This document shows, one piece after another, positions 19,631 through 31,057 of a stretch of DNA of 64,000 bases (position 1 is the first letter of the stretch; each line of letters opens with the position of its first letter). The notes under the pieces were generated by a model, which saw nothing but the letters and a program-made list of their open reading frames with translations, was not told the DNA's origin and ran no database searches. Both the position numbers and the translations under genes were made by a program. The DNA comes from Scenedesmus sp. ARA3 (lineage: Eukaryota; Chlorophyta; Chlorophyceae; Sphaeropleales; Scenedesmaceae): NCBI GenBank assembly GCA_004335835.1, contig RWJK01001958.1, forward strand, positions 1 to 64,000. The letters run 5' to 3'.

Positions 19631-22409
19631 ATGGCTCCTGCGCGGGGCCTGGCTGAGCTGCTGCTCGGCACGCAAGGGTCTCCAGACGTGCTGGCTGGAT
19701 GGAGTGTCAAGGATCTCAGCAACAGCCAGCCCTCTTTCGCTGCAACAGCAGCGGCCGTGGCAGCAGCGAGGCTTGCAGCAGCTGCAGCAGCAGACTATGT
19801 GCTAGTGCCCTCCAAAGCTGATGCAGTTGCAGCACCTGGCATAGGAGGTGCAGGCAAGGCACATTGGGGAGGGGGAGCATGCCCGCTAGGCTATGGCAGC
19901 AAGGCATCGCTGACAGGACTGAAGGTGCGCCAGTTGGCTCGCCAGGCGGGCCGGCAGCATGCAGCCAGCCTGCACAGTGCAGTGCTGCTGCTGCTGCTCA
20001 CGGTTGTGCTCTGCGTGCTCTGGGTCTAGCACCGCTCATGGCTTTGCCCCTCACTTGTTTAGTCTTGCTTATACGTTGACAGTACGAACAGAGCATGAAC
20101 TTTTGGTAGCGGCTGTCCGGCATCTACAGAAAACGTTCGCGGTGCACTGCCTAGCCTGGTGTGCCTCACTGTCTGCATCTAAGGCACTCTCCTGCCACCT
20201 TGGGACCCTCACGACACTAAACCAAACTGATGTGCAACACCCTGCTGCAGACCTACCCGCATGTGACTGTGCCCAGCACCTTGGGCCTGCTGTGCCCACC
20301 CAAGCTTATGTGGCTCTTCCTCAAGAAGTAAGCAGCAAAGCAGTAGCAGGCTGAGCAAGTATGCACGCTGCTGCAGCGCACATGTAGCAGCAGAATGAGC
20401 AGCAAAGCAGTAGCAGACCGAGCAGCACTGCAGCACACATGCCAGGCAGCGGCAACAGCATGCAGCTAGCCGCAGGCTGGACAGCACTGCATCGCAGCTG
20501 CAGTGGAAACATTGACCAGCAAGTGATGCTGCTGGCTGCGGCTAGCTGCTTGACGCATGCTGCTCTTGGCGGGTGCCAGTATTATCAACCATCAAGCTGC
20601 TGGCAGCCCGCACAGCACGGTTTGCAGCACGAGCAACATTAGTAACACAGGTCCTCAGGCGAGCAACTGCACATGCATGTAGCACCCTTTGCATCGATAC
20701 ACATTCCAGGTGATGTGTTGCGCAGGAGCTGCTGCTCACTCTGCACACGCACCCTTATGCTGCATTGCTGCCCTGCTGCTGCTGCTGCCGCTGCTGCTGC
20801 TTTCCCTGCCCTGCAGCACCGGGCTGGTGTTCCTGCTGCAGACCAACATGTGGCTGTACCAGGCGCTGGAGGCAGAGGAGGCGGCACTGCAGCAGGTGGG
20901 GTGCAATGCCGTGTGGCGCACTTGCTGTTCTCTGCCTCAGCCCTTCTGCCCGCCTTGTGGTGTGTTTTGCAGTGTGTTATGCTAGCCCTGTTGCACAGGA
21001 CCTCACTGTTTGAGGTCGCTCACTTGATGGTGCTGGTGCGGCGCTGCAGCTAGCAGCAGTGCACGTGGCGGTACCAGCATGCGCAAGGAACAGAGACTAA
21101 ACGTAGCACACTTGCTGTTGTCTGCCTCAGCCCCGCTGTACTCCTTGTGGTGCGGCACAAGCAACAGCGCACTGACCTCCAACGCTTTGAGCAGAAGTTG
21201 GTCAACGTAGCAAGCAGGCCTGGCTGAAATGCTCACCTACACATGCCTGAGTTATACTTGCTTTGTTGTGATTTCATCACATGGGCCGGCATCTCCTGGT
21301 CTGGCTTTGTCTCAAGGTGCGATGCATTCACTGTAGAAATGCGTTTTATTTCAAATGGCACTGCAGGGCACGCAGGCGCAGCTGCCGCCGTACCCTGACG
21401 TGCTGGCGCAGCTGGTCAAGTCCTGCTGGAACAGCTGGCGCGAGCTGCTCACGGCGCTCACGCGCAGCGAGATCAAGCACGCCATCAGCCGGCGCGCCAG
21501 CGCACGCACGGCCTGGAAGGTGCTCAAAGACCCAAGGTGCGCGGAGGCAGCTGCAGCATGCAGCAGCACGCAGCAGCAGGCGGCGACGATAGCAGCAGCA
21601 GCAGCAGCATGTAGCCGATGGCAGGGTGGCCAGCGGTTGCATACAGCATCCAATGGGCTTTTTTCGTGATGCGCATATCTTGAGGGTGATCTTGCTGTGG
21701 TGACACCCTAACAAGTCTTTGTCCGTTCCCTGCACTCGCCTGCGTGTTACCTGCTGCCTTCGCATGCAGGGAGAGCCTCACTCGCAAGGCACTCTTCTAC
21801 GCCGACACCCCTTCCTGGCAGCTGCTGCCGCTGTACGTCAACACCATGTTCCGCACGCAGCTGCCCATGTACGCGGCAGAGCTCATCGTGGCGTGTGTGT
21901 ACGACGCAGTCGACGAGCTGCGGCGGCTGCTGGCGGGCCTGCCGCTGCCGCGCCAGCAGCAGCAGCACGCCGCAGCAGCAGCCAGCTTGGCAGCCGAGCG
22001 GCTAGTCGGTGCAGAATGCCTGCTGCAGCCTGAGGGAGGGCAGCTGAGGGGGCTAGGGCTGTTGCAGCTGCAGCTGCAGGAGCTAATCAGTGGTAGGGTG
22101 CAGATAGCGCCTGCTGAGTTGAGCATTGCAAGCAAGCGCTGGCTGCTGCGCGCCGCGAAGAATGTGCTGCGCGTGAGCAGCACGGCGGTGTGTGCAGCCG
22201 TGGGGTCTGGCGTGGCAGGTGCTGTGGCGCCTCGCGAGCGCGCAGGTGTGTGGGCGGTGCGCGGGCACATCTTGTCAGATCTGGTGTTTGCGAATCTGCT
22301 GATGCTGGCGCTTGATGGGGGCTTTGCGCTGGCGTTTGGGCCGGGGCCAGAGCACAAGGCGCAGCAGGAGCAGCAGCACCACCTGTCGCAGTATGGCTTG
22401 ACAAGCTGA
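19631..22409 (+). CDS. Unidentified 419-residue protein
   Basis: Five exons on the plus strand: 19631-19924, 20251-20327, 20817-20895, 21367-21536, 21770-22409. All junctions have GT-AG and the phases close to 419 residues. The start ATG has a good context (CCCATGG). The N-terminal 100 residues are Ala/Gly-rich. The middle has several amphipathic helices (KLMWLFLKNTGLVFLLQTNMW, then SWRELLTALTRSEIKHAISRR). The C-terminal half has two weakly hydrophobic segments with a GSGVAGAV patch and ends in a charged tail with Gln runs. I do not recognise the family. A small-residue GxxxG-like helix and several helical hairpins would be compatible with an organelle membrane protein, but this is a guess. 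A TGTAA lies 35 nt after the stop and another at 22880. Confidence 0.72.
20916..21152 (+). repeat. Intronic tandem duplication
   Basis: Two similar segments of about 48 bp (near 20916-20963 and 21104-21152) share CACTTGCTGTT and CTGCCTCAGCCC, about 188 bp apart, inside intron 3 of the 419-residue gene. Confidence 0.75.
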
Positions 22410-22443
22410 GCTGAGTAGCTAGATGGTTATCTTGTTTCAGTTG

Positions 22444-22448
22444 TGTAA
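22444..22448 (+). terminator. TGTAA poly(A) signal candidate
   Basis: Chlorophyte-type TGTAA 35 nt after the stop of the 419-residue gene. A second candidate at 22880-22884 would give a longer 3' UTR. Confidence 0.45.
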
Positions 22449-22893
22449 GGACGGATTTCGTTGTGTTTGCATGGCCGGAAGCTTTTTTGTACATGTCTTG
22501 ACCTTGGGATTGATCTGCATCGTTGCTTTGGCTGCTTTCAAAGTTGGTTGTGGCAGTGGCTGTGGAGCCTACTACGGATTGAACATGTTGGGCACTGGCT
22601 GGGAGTGGCCGGTCAGTGGCTGTGCATGCCAGCACTGCTGCGTCGATTACTCCATTGAGTACTAGTTACTGATTGCAGGCTGCTGTCTTGCCAAGACAGT
22701 GACAGCGGCTCACAATCACAGACAGTCAGCTGGCAACGTTATCAAAAGACGCAGCACTGCGGTTGCTGTTGGGGATTGTGCAACGTTCGACTAGAATTAT
22801 TTCAGGCTCATGCTGGATATTGTGGAGTTGCAATGACAAGCCTGTCATGGTGGCAACTGCAAAGCCTAAACCAAAGCCTTGTAAATCACAATG

Positions 22894-22898
22894 TTACA
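22894..22898 (-). terminator. TGTAA poly(A) signal for the secreted-protein gene
   Basis: TGTAA on the minus strand, about 200 nt past the stop at 23094. It lies 10 bp from a plus-strand TGTAA (22880-22884), so the two convergent genes may end almost on top of each other. Confidence 0.5.
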
Positions 22899-23093
22899 AC
22901 CACTGAGTGATCACTCATGAGCAAGCTGTGCTCATGAGCTAGCTGTGCTTGATGGCATGGTGCACTGGCACCGTCAAGGTAGATACCTACACATATGTGC
23001 CACATACTTGCTCACCCGGAGTCCGGGTTCTCTGCAGTAGTCAACAACTTCCCATCTGTTGGCAACAGCTACGCAGCTGCAAGCGCAGCAGCA

Positions 23094-24019
23094 TCAAATC
23101 AAGTTGAACACCAACGCAACTGCCACACCAGCAAGGCCAACTGCTGCATGACGCGCACCGCGCACCGCCTTAGCACTTGAGGCCCAAGGGGGCTGTATCG
23201 GCTCAGGCTGCTGACCCCCATTAGCACCAGCACCAGCGCCACCTGTGGCTGGCAACAGGTTGGTGCTGTCCATGGTTCTGTTCACAAATGAAGCTACAGC
23301 TGTTGACGCATTTGCGGCCGCAGCTCGCGTAGCATTGATCGCGCCGCTTGTAATGTTGGTCACAGTGGCGATCAAACCACCGACACCGTTGCTGCTGGCA
23401 TTCGTCGCTCCTTCAAATGCATTGCCCACAGAAGAGGTGATGCCGCCAGCAGCGTCCCGGGTGCGGTTGAATGCTCCTCCAACGTTTGCTCCGGCATTCT
23501 CCACAGCAGACACGGTGCTGTTGACTACGCCTGCCAATGTGCTTGCTGCATTCTGCACTGCGTTGGTGAGGGCGTCCAAGGGGTTCTGGCTAACAACAGG
23601 TCCTGTGCAGAACAGCAGGCAGCGACAACAGCTGTTTGAGCACCAAGCCAAGAGCGAGCGCGTGCCATGCGACTGCTTTAGCACTGGTGGGGTTGATCCT
23701 GCTATGCTTGCAGCATGCATGCTCCTATGCATGGCAGGCGCACGGAGCATCGGCATCATATGGGCAGGATGACCACACCCTGCCGCACGCTACATTTGAT
23801 TGAGTACAACTCCAGGTGGGCAGCGTCTGTGCCAACAGTTTTTCGCCTGGAACGCCAGCAGAAAGCTTGCAGGCTGGGACCCATCCCCATCGTCATGCAT
23901 CCAGATGTATGTATAGTACACGTAATCAGTCAAATGAAACAGCGTCTTGAGCATGTGTAAGGCCCACCTGTGGCCACCAAGGCGAGCAGTGCAGCGAGCA
24001 GTATCCCGGAACTCCTCAT
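23094..24019 (-). CDS. Secreted, N-glycosylation-rich protein with GPI-like tail (paralog 1)
   Basis: Two exons on the minus strand: 24019-23968 (52 nt) and 23602-23094, giving 186 residues. Exon 1 encodes a complete signal peptide (MRSSGILLAALLALVATG). The mature part is Ala/Asn/Val-rich and repetitive, with about eight N-X-S/T sequons (NST, NRT, NAS, NIT, NAT and others), little charge and one Pro/Gly-rich stretch. The last 17 residues are hydrophobic after a short basic stretch, a pattern that fits a GPI-attachment signal or C-terminal anchor. It probably belongs to the cell surface or wall; no enzyme motif is visible. The neighbour at 24995-25968 is a clear paralog with the same exon 1 length and phase. 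Confidence 0.8.
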
Positions 24020-24994
24020 CCTCCAGTTGAACGGCGGACTGTTCATGTACGTGCGCGTGTTTGACCACGTGGGTTTATTTGCCAAGATAGTTTGTCTGTT
24101 CACAACCACGAGTCATACAGCCACTTCTGGTGCAGCGTAACACGATTCTGGTGTTACCTCGGCCGGCGCGAGCAGTTGCGCACACATGCTGGGAAGCGCC
24201 CCGGGGCCCCGGCATGTGCACAGCAGGGAAAGCTGAGAAAATTTGCGACGTTCATTGTTTTCCCTGGCCCGTTCTTGATCTACAAGCAATGGTGATGCTG
24301 CGGTAAGCAGTGCAGCACACACTGCTGCAGCATAAACTCTGGACCACTTGATCCATCACAACATGTCTGCGTTTGGTCGAGAAAAGGCATTAAAAAAATG
24401 AGGTGCAGCTACTATAGCACGTGGTATGCATGTTGCACAATATCTGTGCCAGGATGCTTAGCATGCAGTTGTGTCGGCGACAGCCCTTCAGAAACCCGGG
24501 TTTCACTGTGGGCCCACAGTGCCGCCTGAAACTGCCGCTGGCTGTTGCTGCAACCTACTCCACTATTTATCTTGAACACGTCCAAATTTCTTGAAAAATC
24601 ATTCACCGCAGACTGCTTTCTTACATAGTTGCCGCACAATGTACAACTGTTAACTGAAAACACGGCTGGCGCGCGTGTATGTGTCTACACTGCTATACAC
24701 AAGTCACAGCAGACAAACTGCCCTCAGAACTGCGGTCATCCATCAGCAACTTACCCAATCAGTTGAAAGCAAAGGGCTGTACACACCTGCCAGCTGCAGC
24801 TGTGAACAACAGACGGCAACCACACAACAAAGCTCGCTGTCAACAACATCAGCCTGCAGCTGCTGTTCCTGCCCACCTGGAGGGCACGCAGCAGAAACAG
24901 GATGCTTCTAGCAGCAGCTGCCGGGGGCAGGCGCATACCACTGCGCCGCATCTTGACACACATGCTTCCATACGATGGTCCGACCTGAAACACC
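24020..24994. other. Spacer between tandem paralogs
   Basis: Holds the upstream region of paralog 1 and the 3' UTR of paralog 2 (TGTAA on the minus strand at 24625-24621). No other gene is supported. A GPI-like final exon for paralog 2 was looked for here and not found. Confidence 0.5.
24621..24625 (-). terminator. TGTAA poly(A) signal candidate for paralog 2
   Basis: TGTAA on the minus strand about 370 nt after the stop at 24995. Confidence 0.4.
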
Positions 24995-25968
24995 TCAGAT
25001 GCCACCAGCTGGCTGCGCCAGCCTGGTCCCATTCACCACGCCGCCAAGGGTGGTGGAAATGTTTGTGCCAGCTGCGCGTGTGGCGTTGACTGCACCTCCA
25101 GTTACATTGTTCACTGTGCCAAGCACATCAGCAACGCCCTGAGCAGTTGCGTTCCTGGCGCCTGTTACAACTGCTCCTACGCCGTAGGTGATGTTTGCCG
25201 CAGTGTTCCGCGTGTTGTTGACTGCAACGGCGACTGTGTCGACAGCACTCCTGGTCCTGTTGACCACGCCGGCCACACTGTCTGCTGCGTTTTGGACTGC
25301 GTCTGTTAGCCCTGCAAATGGGTTTGGCTGGCTGACAGCACCTGCGACGCCATGGAGCGCAGCCGACAGCAGCAGCAGCTGGCGTTACACGTGACATGAA
25401 GTAACCTCATACACAGCAGCTGGTCGTATCCCCTTGAGCGAGCCACACTCCTTGCCGCCCATGGCAATGTAGGTGGCAGCATAAGCTGATGCTGAAGCGG
25501 CTTCACAAACATAGTGGAGACAGGTGCCACTGCAGTGAATTAGTAAGCAAGCAGTGGGCAGCACACTATCCCTCCCTTCTCTCCCTCCATTCCAGAATAA
25601 GGACAATCACGTGCGTAACAGTTTGACAATGGACAGCAGCAAGCAATGAAAAGCTCGTGCTTGACACTTGTTTAGTGAATCGCTGCCCTATGCTGTGTCT
25701 TCTCACATGCCGCAAGCTGCAGCACTTAGTTAGGCTGAGCCATTCACAGTGTCAGCGAATGCAGTAATCAGCAGTAGGAAGTAGTGTACACTAGTCAGGC
25801 CGCCAATGGCAACCCCACATGCTGCATTTGGGGTCGATACCACAATGCAAAGGAAGGCTGTCAAGCTTGCTGAGGCAGGCATGCAGCTTTAGGGTTCTGT
25901 TGTGTTAATTACTCGCCTGTGGCAACCAGTGCAAGCAATGCAGCAGACAGCAGCCATGAGTTCGCCAT
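24995..25968 (-). CDS. Secreted, N-glycosylation-rich protein (paralog 2)
   Basis: Two exons on the minus strand: 25968-25917 (52 nt) and 25341-24995, giving 132 residues. Exon 1 encodes a signal peptide (MANSWLLSAALLALVATG) matching that of paralog 1 from ALLALVATG on. The intron begins with GC, not GT: the donor is CCACAG|GCGAGT, the known GC-AG type. The mature part aligns with paralog 1 (NPFAGLTDAVQNAA versus NPLDALTNAVQNAA) and has about eight sequons. The paralog 1 C-terminal Pro/Gly stretch and hydrophobic tail are missing, so this copy may be freely secreted, or a further exon was missed. Confidence 0.72.
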
Positions 25969-27172
25969 CCTGCTGCAGCTAGTAGCTGACAGCTGTTGGT
26001 GGCCACAGTGCTGAGCACTAGTACAGCTGGGATGTTAACACGCCAGTGACAACGACTAGAAAGAGATATCCACTTGGGCAAGACAGCAATGGAACAAGTA
26101 GAAGCGATTTCACAGCATCACGAGGTTGTCACCCGCTCACACAACGACGCCGGCAGTTGTGTAAGCGCACGAGTTAGGGAACGGGTCGAGTCGCGACTGC
26201 GCATTCCTAACGTACAGAACTTAGACATGATTTTCCTTTATTTTGATTTGGCACGCCTCGGCTGTAGCCTGCAAGCAGCACCAGGGCGATTGATTGGTTG
26301 CAAGAAAGGATCCAATGTTGCGTTACAGCCCTGCCCCGCGAAGGGCTAGACAGCCGGCGGTTATCGTGGTCAAAGTAACAATCCCCTCAATTCATATGCT
26401 CCGTACGAGATGCTTCAACCACCATGACAGCACTGTAGTCACACCAGCTCGGTTGCTGCAGTCCACTTCAGACGCACCTGCAGCTGCCCTCAACACCTTC
26501 CGCCAGTGCACAGGGTAGATTTGGGCAGCTAACAGTCAATTGCTACTGGGTTTGTCGAAATCTTGGAGCTGACAGTTGCCGCCGGCTCTGCAGGACACCA
26601 CGGAGGCAGCCAGGGCAGCGGCTTCGCCAGTCATCAGCGCAACCAAAGTTCCTGCTCAGCACTGGTGCTGTCTAGCTGCCAGTTGCCGTTCTTCACCTTG
26701 CTTGATTCCCAGCTGCACTGGAGTAATTACCCCTGTAACGGATGTTACTGATGATGGCAAAAGGTAAACAGTTGTCACTCGTGCTGCTGGGGCTCTGGTA
26801 AAGGAAGGGGCTGAGGTTGAAGCTGCCAGCTTTCAGTCGCAAGGCATATGGCGCACACATAACTGCTAAAGATGCTTGTGTGATTGCCAGATGTCACGTC
26901 TTGTCGTTTTGACTCTACCTGGACAGTTTTTGCCTTTACACGAGCAGTGCTTGAGCGTGCGCAGGCAAGTTGCTTGGCTAGCCGCAACACACCACTGGCC
27001 ATGGGCACTGCTGGCTAGGGTTTTTGTGTGCCTGACATGACAACTCATCAAGTTTATCGTTTAAACGATATGATTTGTAATGCATGAAGCTGTATTGGTT
27101 AACCTGGTGTCTTTTCACAGTGCAAGCTCAGCCAGCAACTGTGCAAAGGCAAGGCTGCTGCCAACCTTGACC
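25969..27172. promoter_or_regulatory. Divergent upstream region of paralog 2 and the PELP1-like gene
   Basis: 1.2 kb between two divergent start codons; both promoters should lie here. Composition is less triplet-rich than the rest of the window. No element or additional gene can be supported. Confidence 0.4.
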
Positions 27173-27429
27173 ATGGGGGATGCTGACGTAACCGCCAGCC
27201 TGCATTCAGTAAACGGTCTCGTCACACAAATTGAGAAAAACGAACTCAGCGTGAGCTTTGTACGCCACGCCTGCTCTGCACTCCAGTCTCGCCCGGTTTT
27301 CGCGGTGACTGCGGGTGCTGGGAACTCCCAGCAACTTCAGCAGCAGCAAACAGCGGCCGATGCTTGCAACAGACTACTGGATGCCGTCGGGCGACAGATA
27401 GCCAGGGGAGCGGTGAGTGTCGGAATGAC

Positions 27430-27462
<33 letters not shown>

Positions 27463-30332
27463 GCAGTCACACAACATTTTGCATGCTGCACGGCTACGAC
27501 ACGTTTGTTGAGAAAGGAATGCAACTTACAAGCCTGTGCTGCTTGCATGCCTGGCTTCTGCATTGCTGAAGTCTGGTGGGTGGCTTGTAACCTCCTCTTT
27601 GCATGTCCGTCCTGCAGCTGCCACAGCAGTCACTGGCAACGCAGCTGCTTGCAGCGTGCATCCAGGCGTGCGACTCCGTCAACCTCTTAAGCAGAGCAGT
27701 GGGATGGGGCCAGCAGCTGACAGAAGCCATCCGGCGCTCTGGAGCAGCAGCAGCAGCCGCAGCAGCAGCAGCCGCAGAAGACCAAGCGTCAGCAGTGCTG
27801 CCTGCAGGTGCTGCTGACCTTGCGCAGGCAGCATGTGTTGCTGCTGCAGTGCTGTTTGGACGCTTGCAGCCGCACATTGAGCTGCCAGGGGTGCGCAGGG
27901 AGGCCACTAGCATTGTGCCAAAGCTGCTGCCGCAGCTGCTATCTCTGCTCCAAAATGCGCAGTACCTCCCAAGCAGCTGCCAGGTCGCAGCACTGCAGCT
28001 GCTAGCAGCACTGCTCCGCTGCGTGCCAGCCGCACTGCGGTCCACAGCTGCAGCAGCAGAGCGCGCGCTGCAGCAGCTGGCTCTTGCAGCTGCAGGCAGC
28101 ACAGGTGGCAGCAACATGCAGCCAGCAGCAGCTGCTGCTGCTGCAGCACAGCAGGTGCTTGCACAGGCGGCAGTGTGTGCTGCGCTGCTGCCGGCAGCTC
28201 CTGGCGATGCAGCAAGCTGGAGTGACACGGCTAGGAGGCTATTGTGCAGCAGCCATGATGTGCTGGATTACTTACTGATGGGGCTGGAAGGCAGGCCAGC
28301 AGACCCACAGTACAGGGCCTACCTCGCCCCTACAGCAGACAGCCAGCCAAGCCAGCAGCAAGGAGGCACAGCAGCAGCAGCAGCAGCAGTGGGGTGGTTG
28401 CCAAGCCTGCCGTGGCAGCAGCAGCAGGGGCAAGCAGGCCAGCCAGCAGCAGCACGGCGGCAGACCATTCCAGCAAAGGTGCTGCTGGGCTTGTGCATCA
28501 GTGCACTGCAGGAGCTGCTGCGGCAGCCGTTTGCTGCTGCTGTGCCAGTGCCGGGCTACTGCCTGGCGCTGCTGGCTGCACGGCTGCTGCAGTTTGATGC
28601 TGCGGCGGCAGTGTCAGCAGGTGCTGTCGCAGGCAGCAGCACAATGTACCAGGAGCTCTTAACGCTGCAGCCTTCACTGCAGGCAGCAGGATGGAGGCTG
28701 CTATCCCTAGTAGTGGATGCATCAGGGCAGCAGCTGCAGCTACAGGGTATATTGATGCGGCTGACGCGCCAGGGCTTGCGGCTGGTGCAGCTGTCTGGTG
28801 CAGCAGCGCTGCAGGCGCGGCCTGCTGCTGTGCGCTGCTGCATGTACAGCACCGCGCAGCGGCTGCTGCAGGCTGCAGGGCTGGCAGGAGTGCGGGGCCT
28901 AGCAGCAGAGGCAATGGGCTGTGTGGTTTTGGAGCTGTATGGCGCAGCAGCTGCAGCAGGTGTTACTGCGGCGGCCGGCGGGCTGGGTGGCAAGCAGCAG
29001 CAGCGGCCAGCCAAGCGCCCCAGGACAGCCGGCAGCAACAGCCTGGAGCAGTTTGATGCTGCTGCGAGCGTGGCAGCAGCAGCGGCAGCCGGGGATGAGG
29101 CCAGCAGGCTGGCGGCAGCAGCAGCAGCGACTCCGGCTGACCTGGCGGCGCAGGAGGGGGCGCTGCTGCTGCTGCGGTCGCTGCTGGAGGCGGGCGGGCA
29201 GCTACTGCCTGCTGAGGTGCGTGCGCATGCGGACGCTGTTGCGTTCCATGCAGCGCAAACGTCAGCTGCGGCTGCGCTGCGCGTGCAGCAGGCGGCCGTG
29301 GCACCTGGGGCAGGCGGAGTAAGTGCGCTGGCTTCGCTGCAGGTTGCTGCATACCAGGCGCTGCTTGCGTCAGTGCTGGTGCCCAGCAGCCACAGGCCAC
29401 CTTTCCTGGGGCAGGCACTGCTGCTGTACAGGCAGGGCAGGAGCAGCAGCAGCCCCGCACTGGCAGCTGTGTGCCAGGCAGCTGCCCTGCAGTGTGAGGT
29501 GCTGCTGCACCCGCGCGCAGCTGCAATCAGCAGTGTGAGGCAGTATGATGGCATGCAGGCGGTACAGCCGCTGGCCAAACCCCGCATGTGGAGCGCAGTG
29601 GATGCAGCGCTGGGTCAGGCAGCCCTGCCAAGTGCTCCGGGTGCTGGTGCCACAGATGGTGCGGGCAATATTGAGGGCGTGAAGGGTGCGAAGCAGCAGC
29701 AGGTGGTCCAGGAGCGGGCGGCGGTGCCAGCAGGGGCTGCTGGTGCTGGCAGCAGCGCAGCAGCAGCTGCTGCTGGAGCAGCCAACGGTGTGGTGGTGAT
29801 CGGCTACCCAGTGCATGCGCCTGTACAGCAGCAGCAGCAGCAGCCACAGGTACAAGGCCCACCAGCAACTCTGATGCAGCAACCACTCCAGCTGCAGCTG
29901 GGCCAGCAGCAGCAGCAGGGGCTAGCGCCAGCAGTAGTGGCAGGTGATGACTCGCTTGCAACAGCAACAGCGGCAGCGGGCGTAAGCACAGCCATGGACA
30001 TAGACATGCAGCAGCCTGCTCAGCGGCAGCGACAGCAGGCAGCAGAGCAAGCAACACCACAGCAGCAGCTGCAGCTGCCTGGCCATGATAAGCAGCAGCC
30101 TGGGCATGATGCAAGCAAAGTGGCAGGAGCTACCACTGTCGCTGGCAGCACAGGCGGCGGTAGCAGCGCTGCAGGAAAGGGGCTGCTGGGCAACTTAGGC
30201 CCGCTTCCTGTGGCAGCAGCAGCGTTTGATGCTGAGAGCTCAGACTCTGAGGGCCCACTGCCCGACATTGATTCAGGTGCCAGCAGCAGCAGTGAGTCAG
30301 GAGAGGAGGAGGCAGATGAGCAGCAGAGCTGA
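27173..30332 (+). CDS. PELP1: PELP1/Rix1-like ribosome-biogenesis protein
   Basis: Two exons: 27173-27412 and 27618-30332 (984 residues). Rix1/PELP1 is the scaffold of the complex with Tex10/Ipi1 and WDR18/Ipi3 that acts on late nucleolar and nuclear 60S pre-ribosomes and ITS2 processing. Support is the helical N-terminal region (residues about 25-260, with LATQLLAACIQACDSVNLL and a TSIVPKLLPQLLSLLQN helix) typical of the RIX1 domain. Further support is the segment HRPPFLGQALLLYRQG followed by CEVLLHPRAAA, equivalent to the conserved NUC202 region of PELP1. An acidic Ser/Glu tail (last 35 residues) resembles the acidic end of PELP1. Long Ala and Gln runs are additions. An earlier in-frame ATG at 27080 would add 31 residues; 27173 was preferred for its context (ACCATGG). 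The single intron begins with CTG repeats. Confidence 0.78.
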
Positions 30333-31057
30333 TCGGCCTCGTGAGAAGTAGGTGTGTGGGAAAGACAGCGTCCCAGGGGGTTGCATGGCGAATGACTCAC
30401 GTTCACCGGTGATTCATCGGCGAACCATGCTAGGGTTGTCATTCCAGGGTTTTAAAGTAACATCTCCAAGGTGCCTCGACGGGTTCAAAAGCCGCGACGG
30501 CGCCCTCTTCAGCATATCTTTTTAACCTAGACACAACACATTAGTTCATTGTTCTGGCTGTGTTGAGCATTTCTTCGTCGTCAGGGTCAACCGTGAAGCC
30601 GTTGTTGCCCTAACTGCGTTGACAATCACAGTCAGCTGCTACGCGCCTTTCCTTTCACTCGTGATCTCTTGGCCGCTACTCGTGATCCCTTAGCTTTGCC
30701 CGTGATCGCCTGGTTGTACAGACCGTACTGATAGCTGATAGTCCGCTGCAGCTCGCACGCGTCAGGTTGTCCTAATACATTAGCATTCATTCAAGTAAAG
30801 AAGGTGCGCAGCTGTGCTTCTGCGTCGCTATGAGCCACGCACCAGCCACCACCTTGGCGCGAAGAGTTTTCAAAGATGCAGCTGCCAGACGGCGCATGGA
30901 GCATGCAGACATGCGAAATTGGGATTATCATTCGCACAACTGACACTTACGCTCCCTGTTGAACGCAGGTTCACGGCCGCAACCAAGTTCTTGTTCTACC
31001 TGACAGCAGCAGGCTGCACCTACCCGCCGGACCAGACAACCCACGATCGTGAACAGC
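30333..31057. other. Spacer between PELP1-like and VHL-like genes
   Basis: 725 bp holding the 3' UTR of the PELP1-like gene and the promoter of the next plus-strand gene. No TGTAA was found soon after the PELP1 stop. No gene seen. Confidence 0.5.

Larger units (their letters stand above)
22410..23093. other. Convergent 3' region
   Basis: 3' UTRs of the plus-strand 419-residue gene and the minus-strand secreted-protein gene. It carries TGTAA signals for both strands (22444 and 22880 on plus; 22898-22894 on minus). An 80-codon Cys-rich frame at 22423-22665 lies fully in the 3' UTR and is not called. Confidence 0.6.

Noticed and set aside
22423..22665. 80-codon Cys-rich frame downstream of the 419-residue gene
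   Set aside because: It starts 13 nt after the stop, in the 3' UTR, and spans a TGTAA poly(A) candidate; no independent promoter or homology.
27494..29587. Long Ala/Ser/Cys-rich minus-strand frames opposite PELP1
   Set aside because: They are antisense shadows of CAG/GCA-rich codons in the real plus-strand exon.
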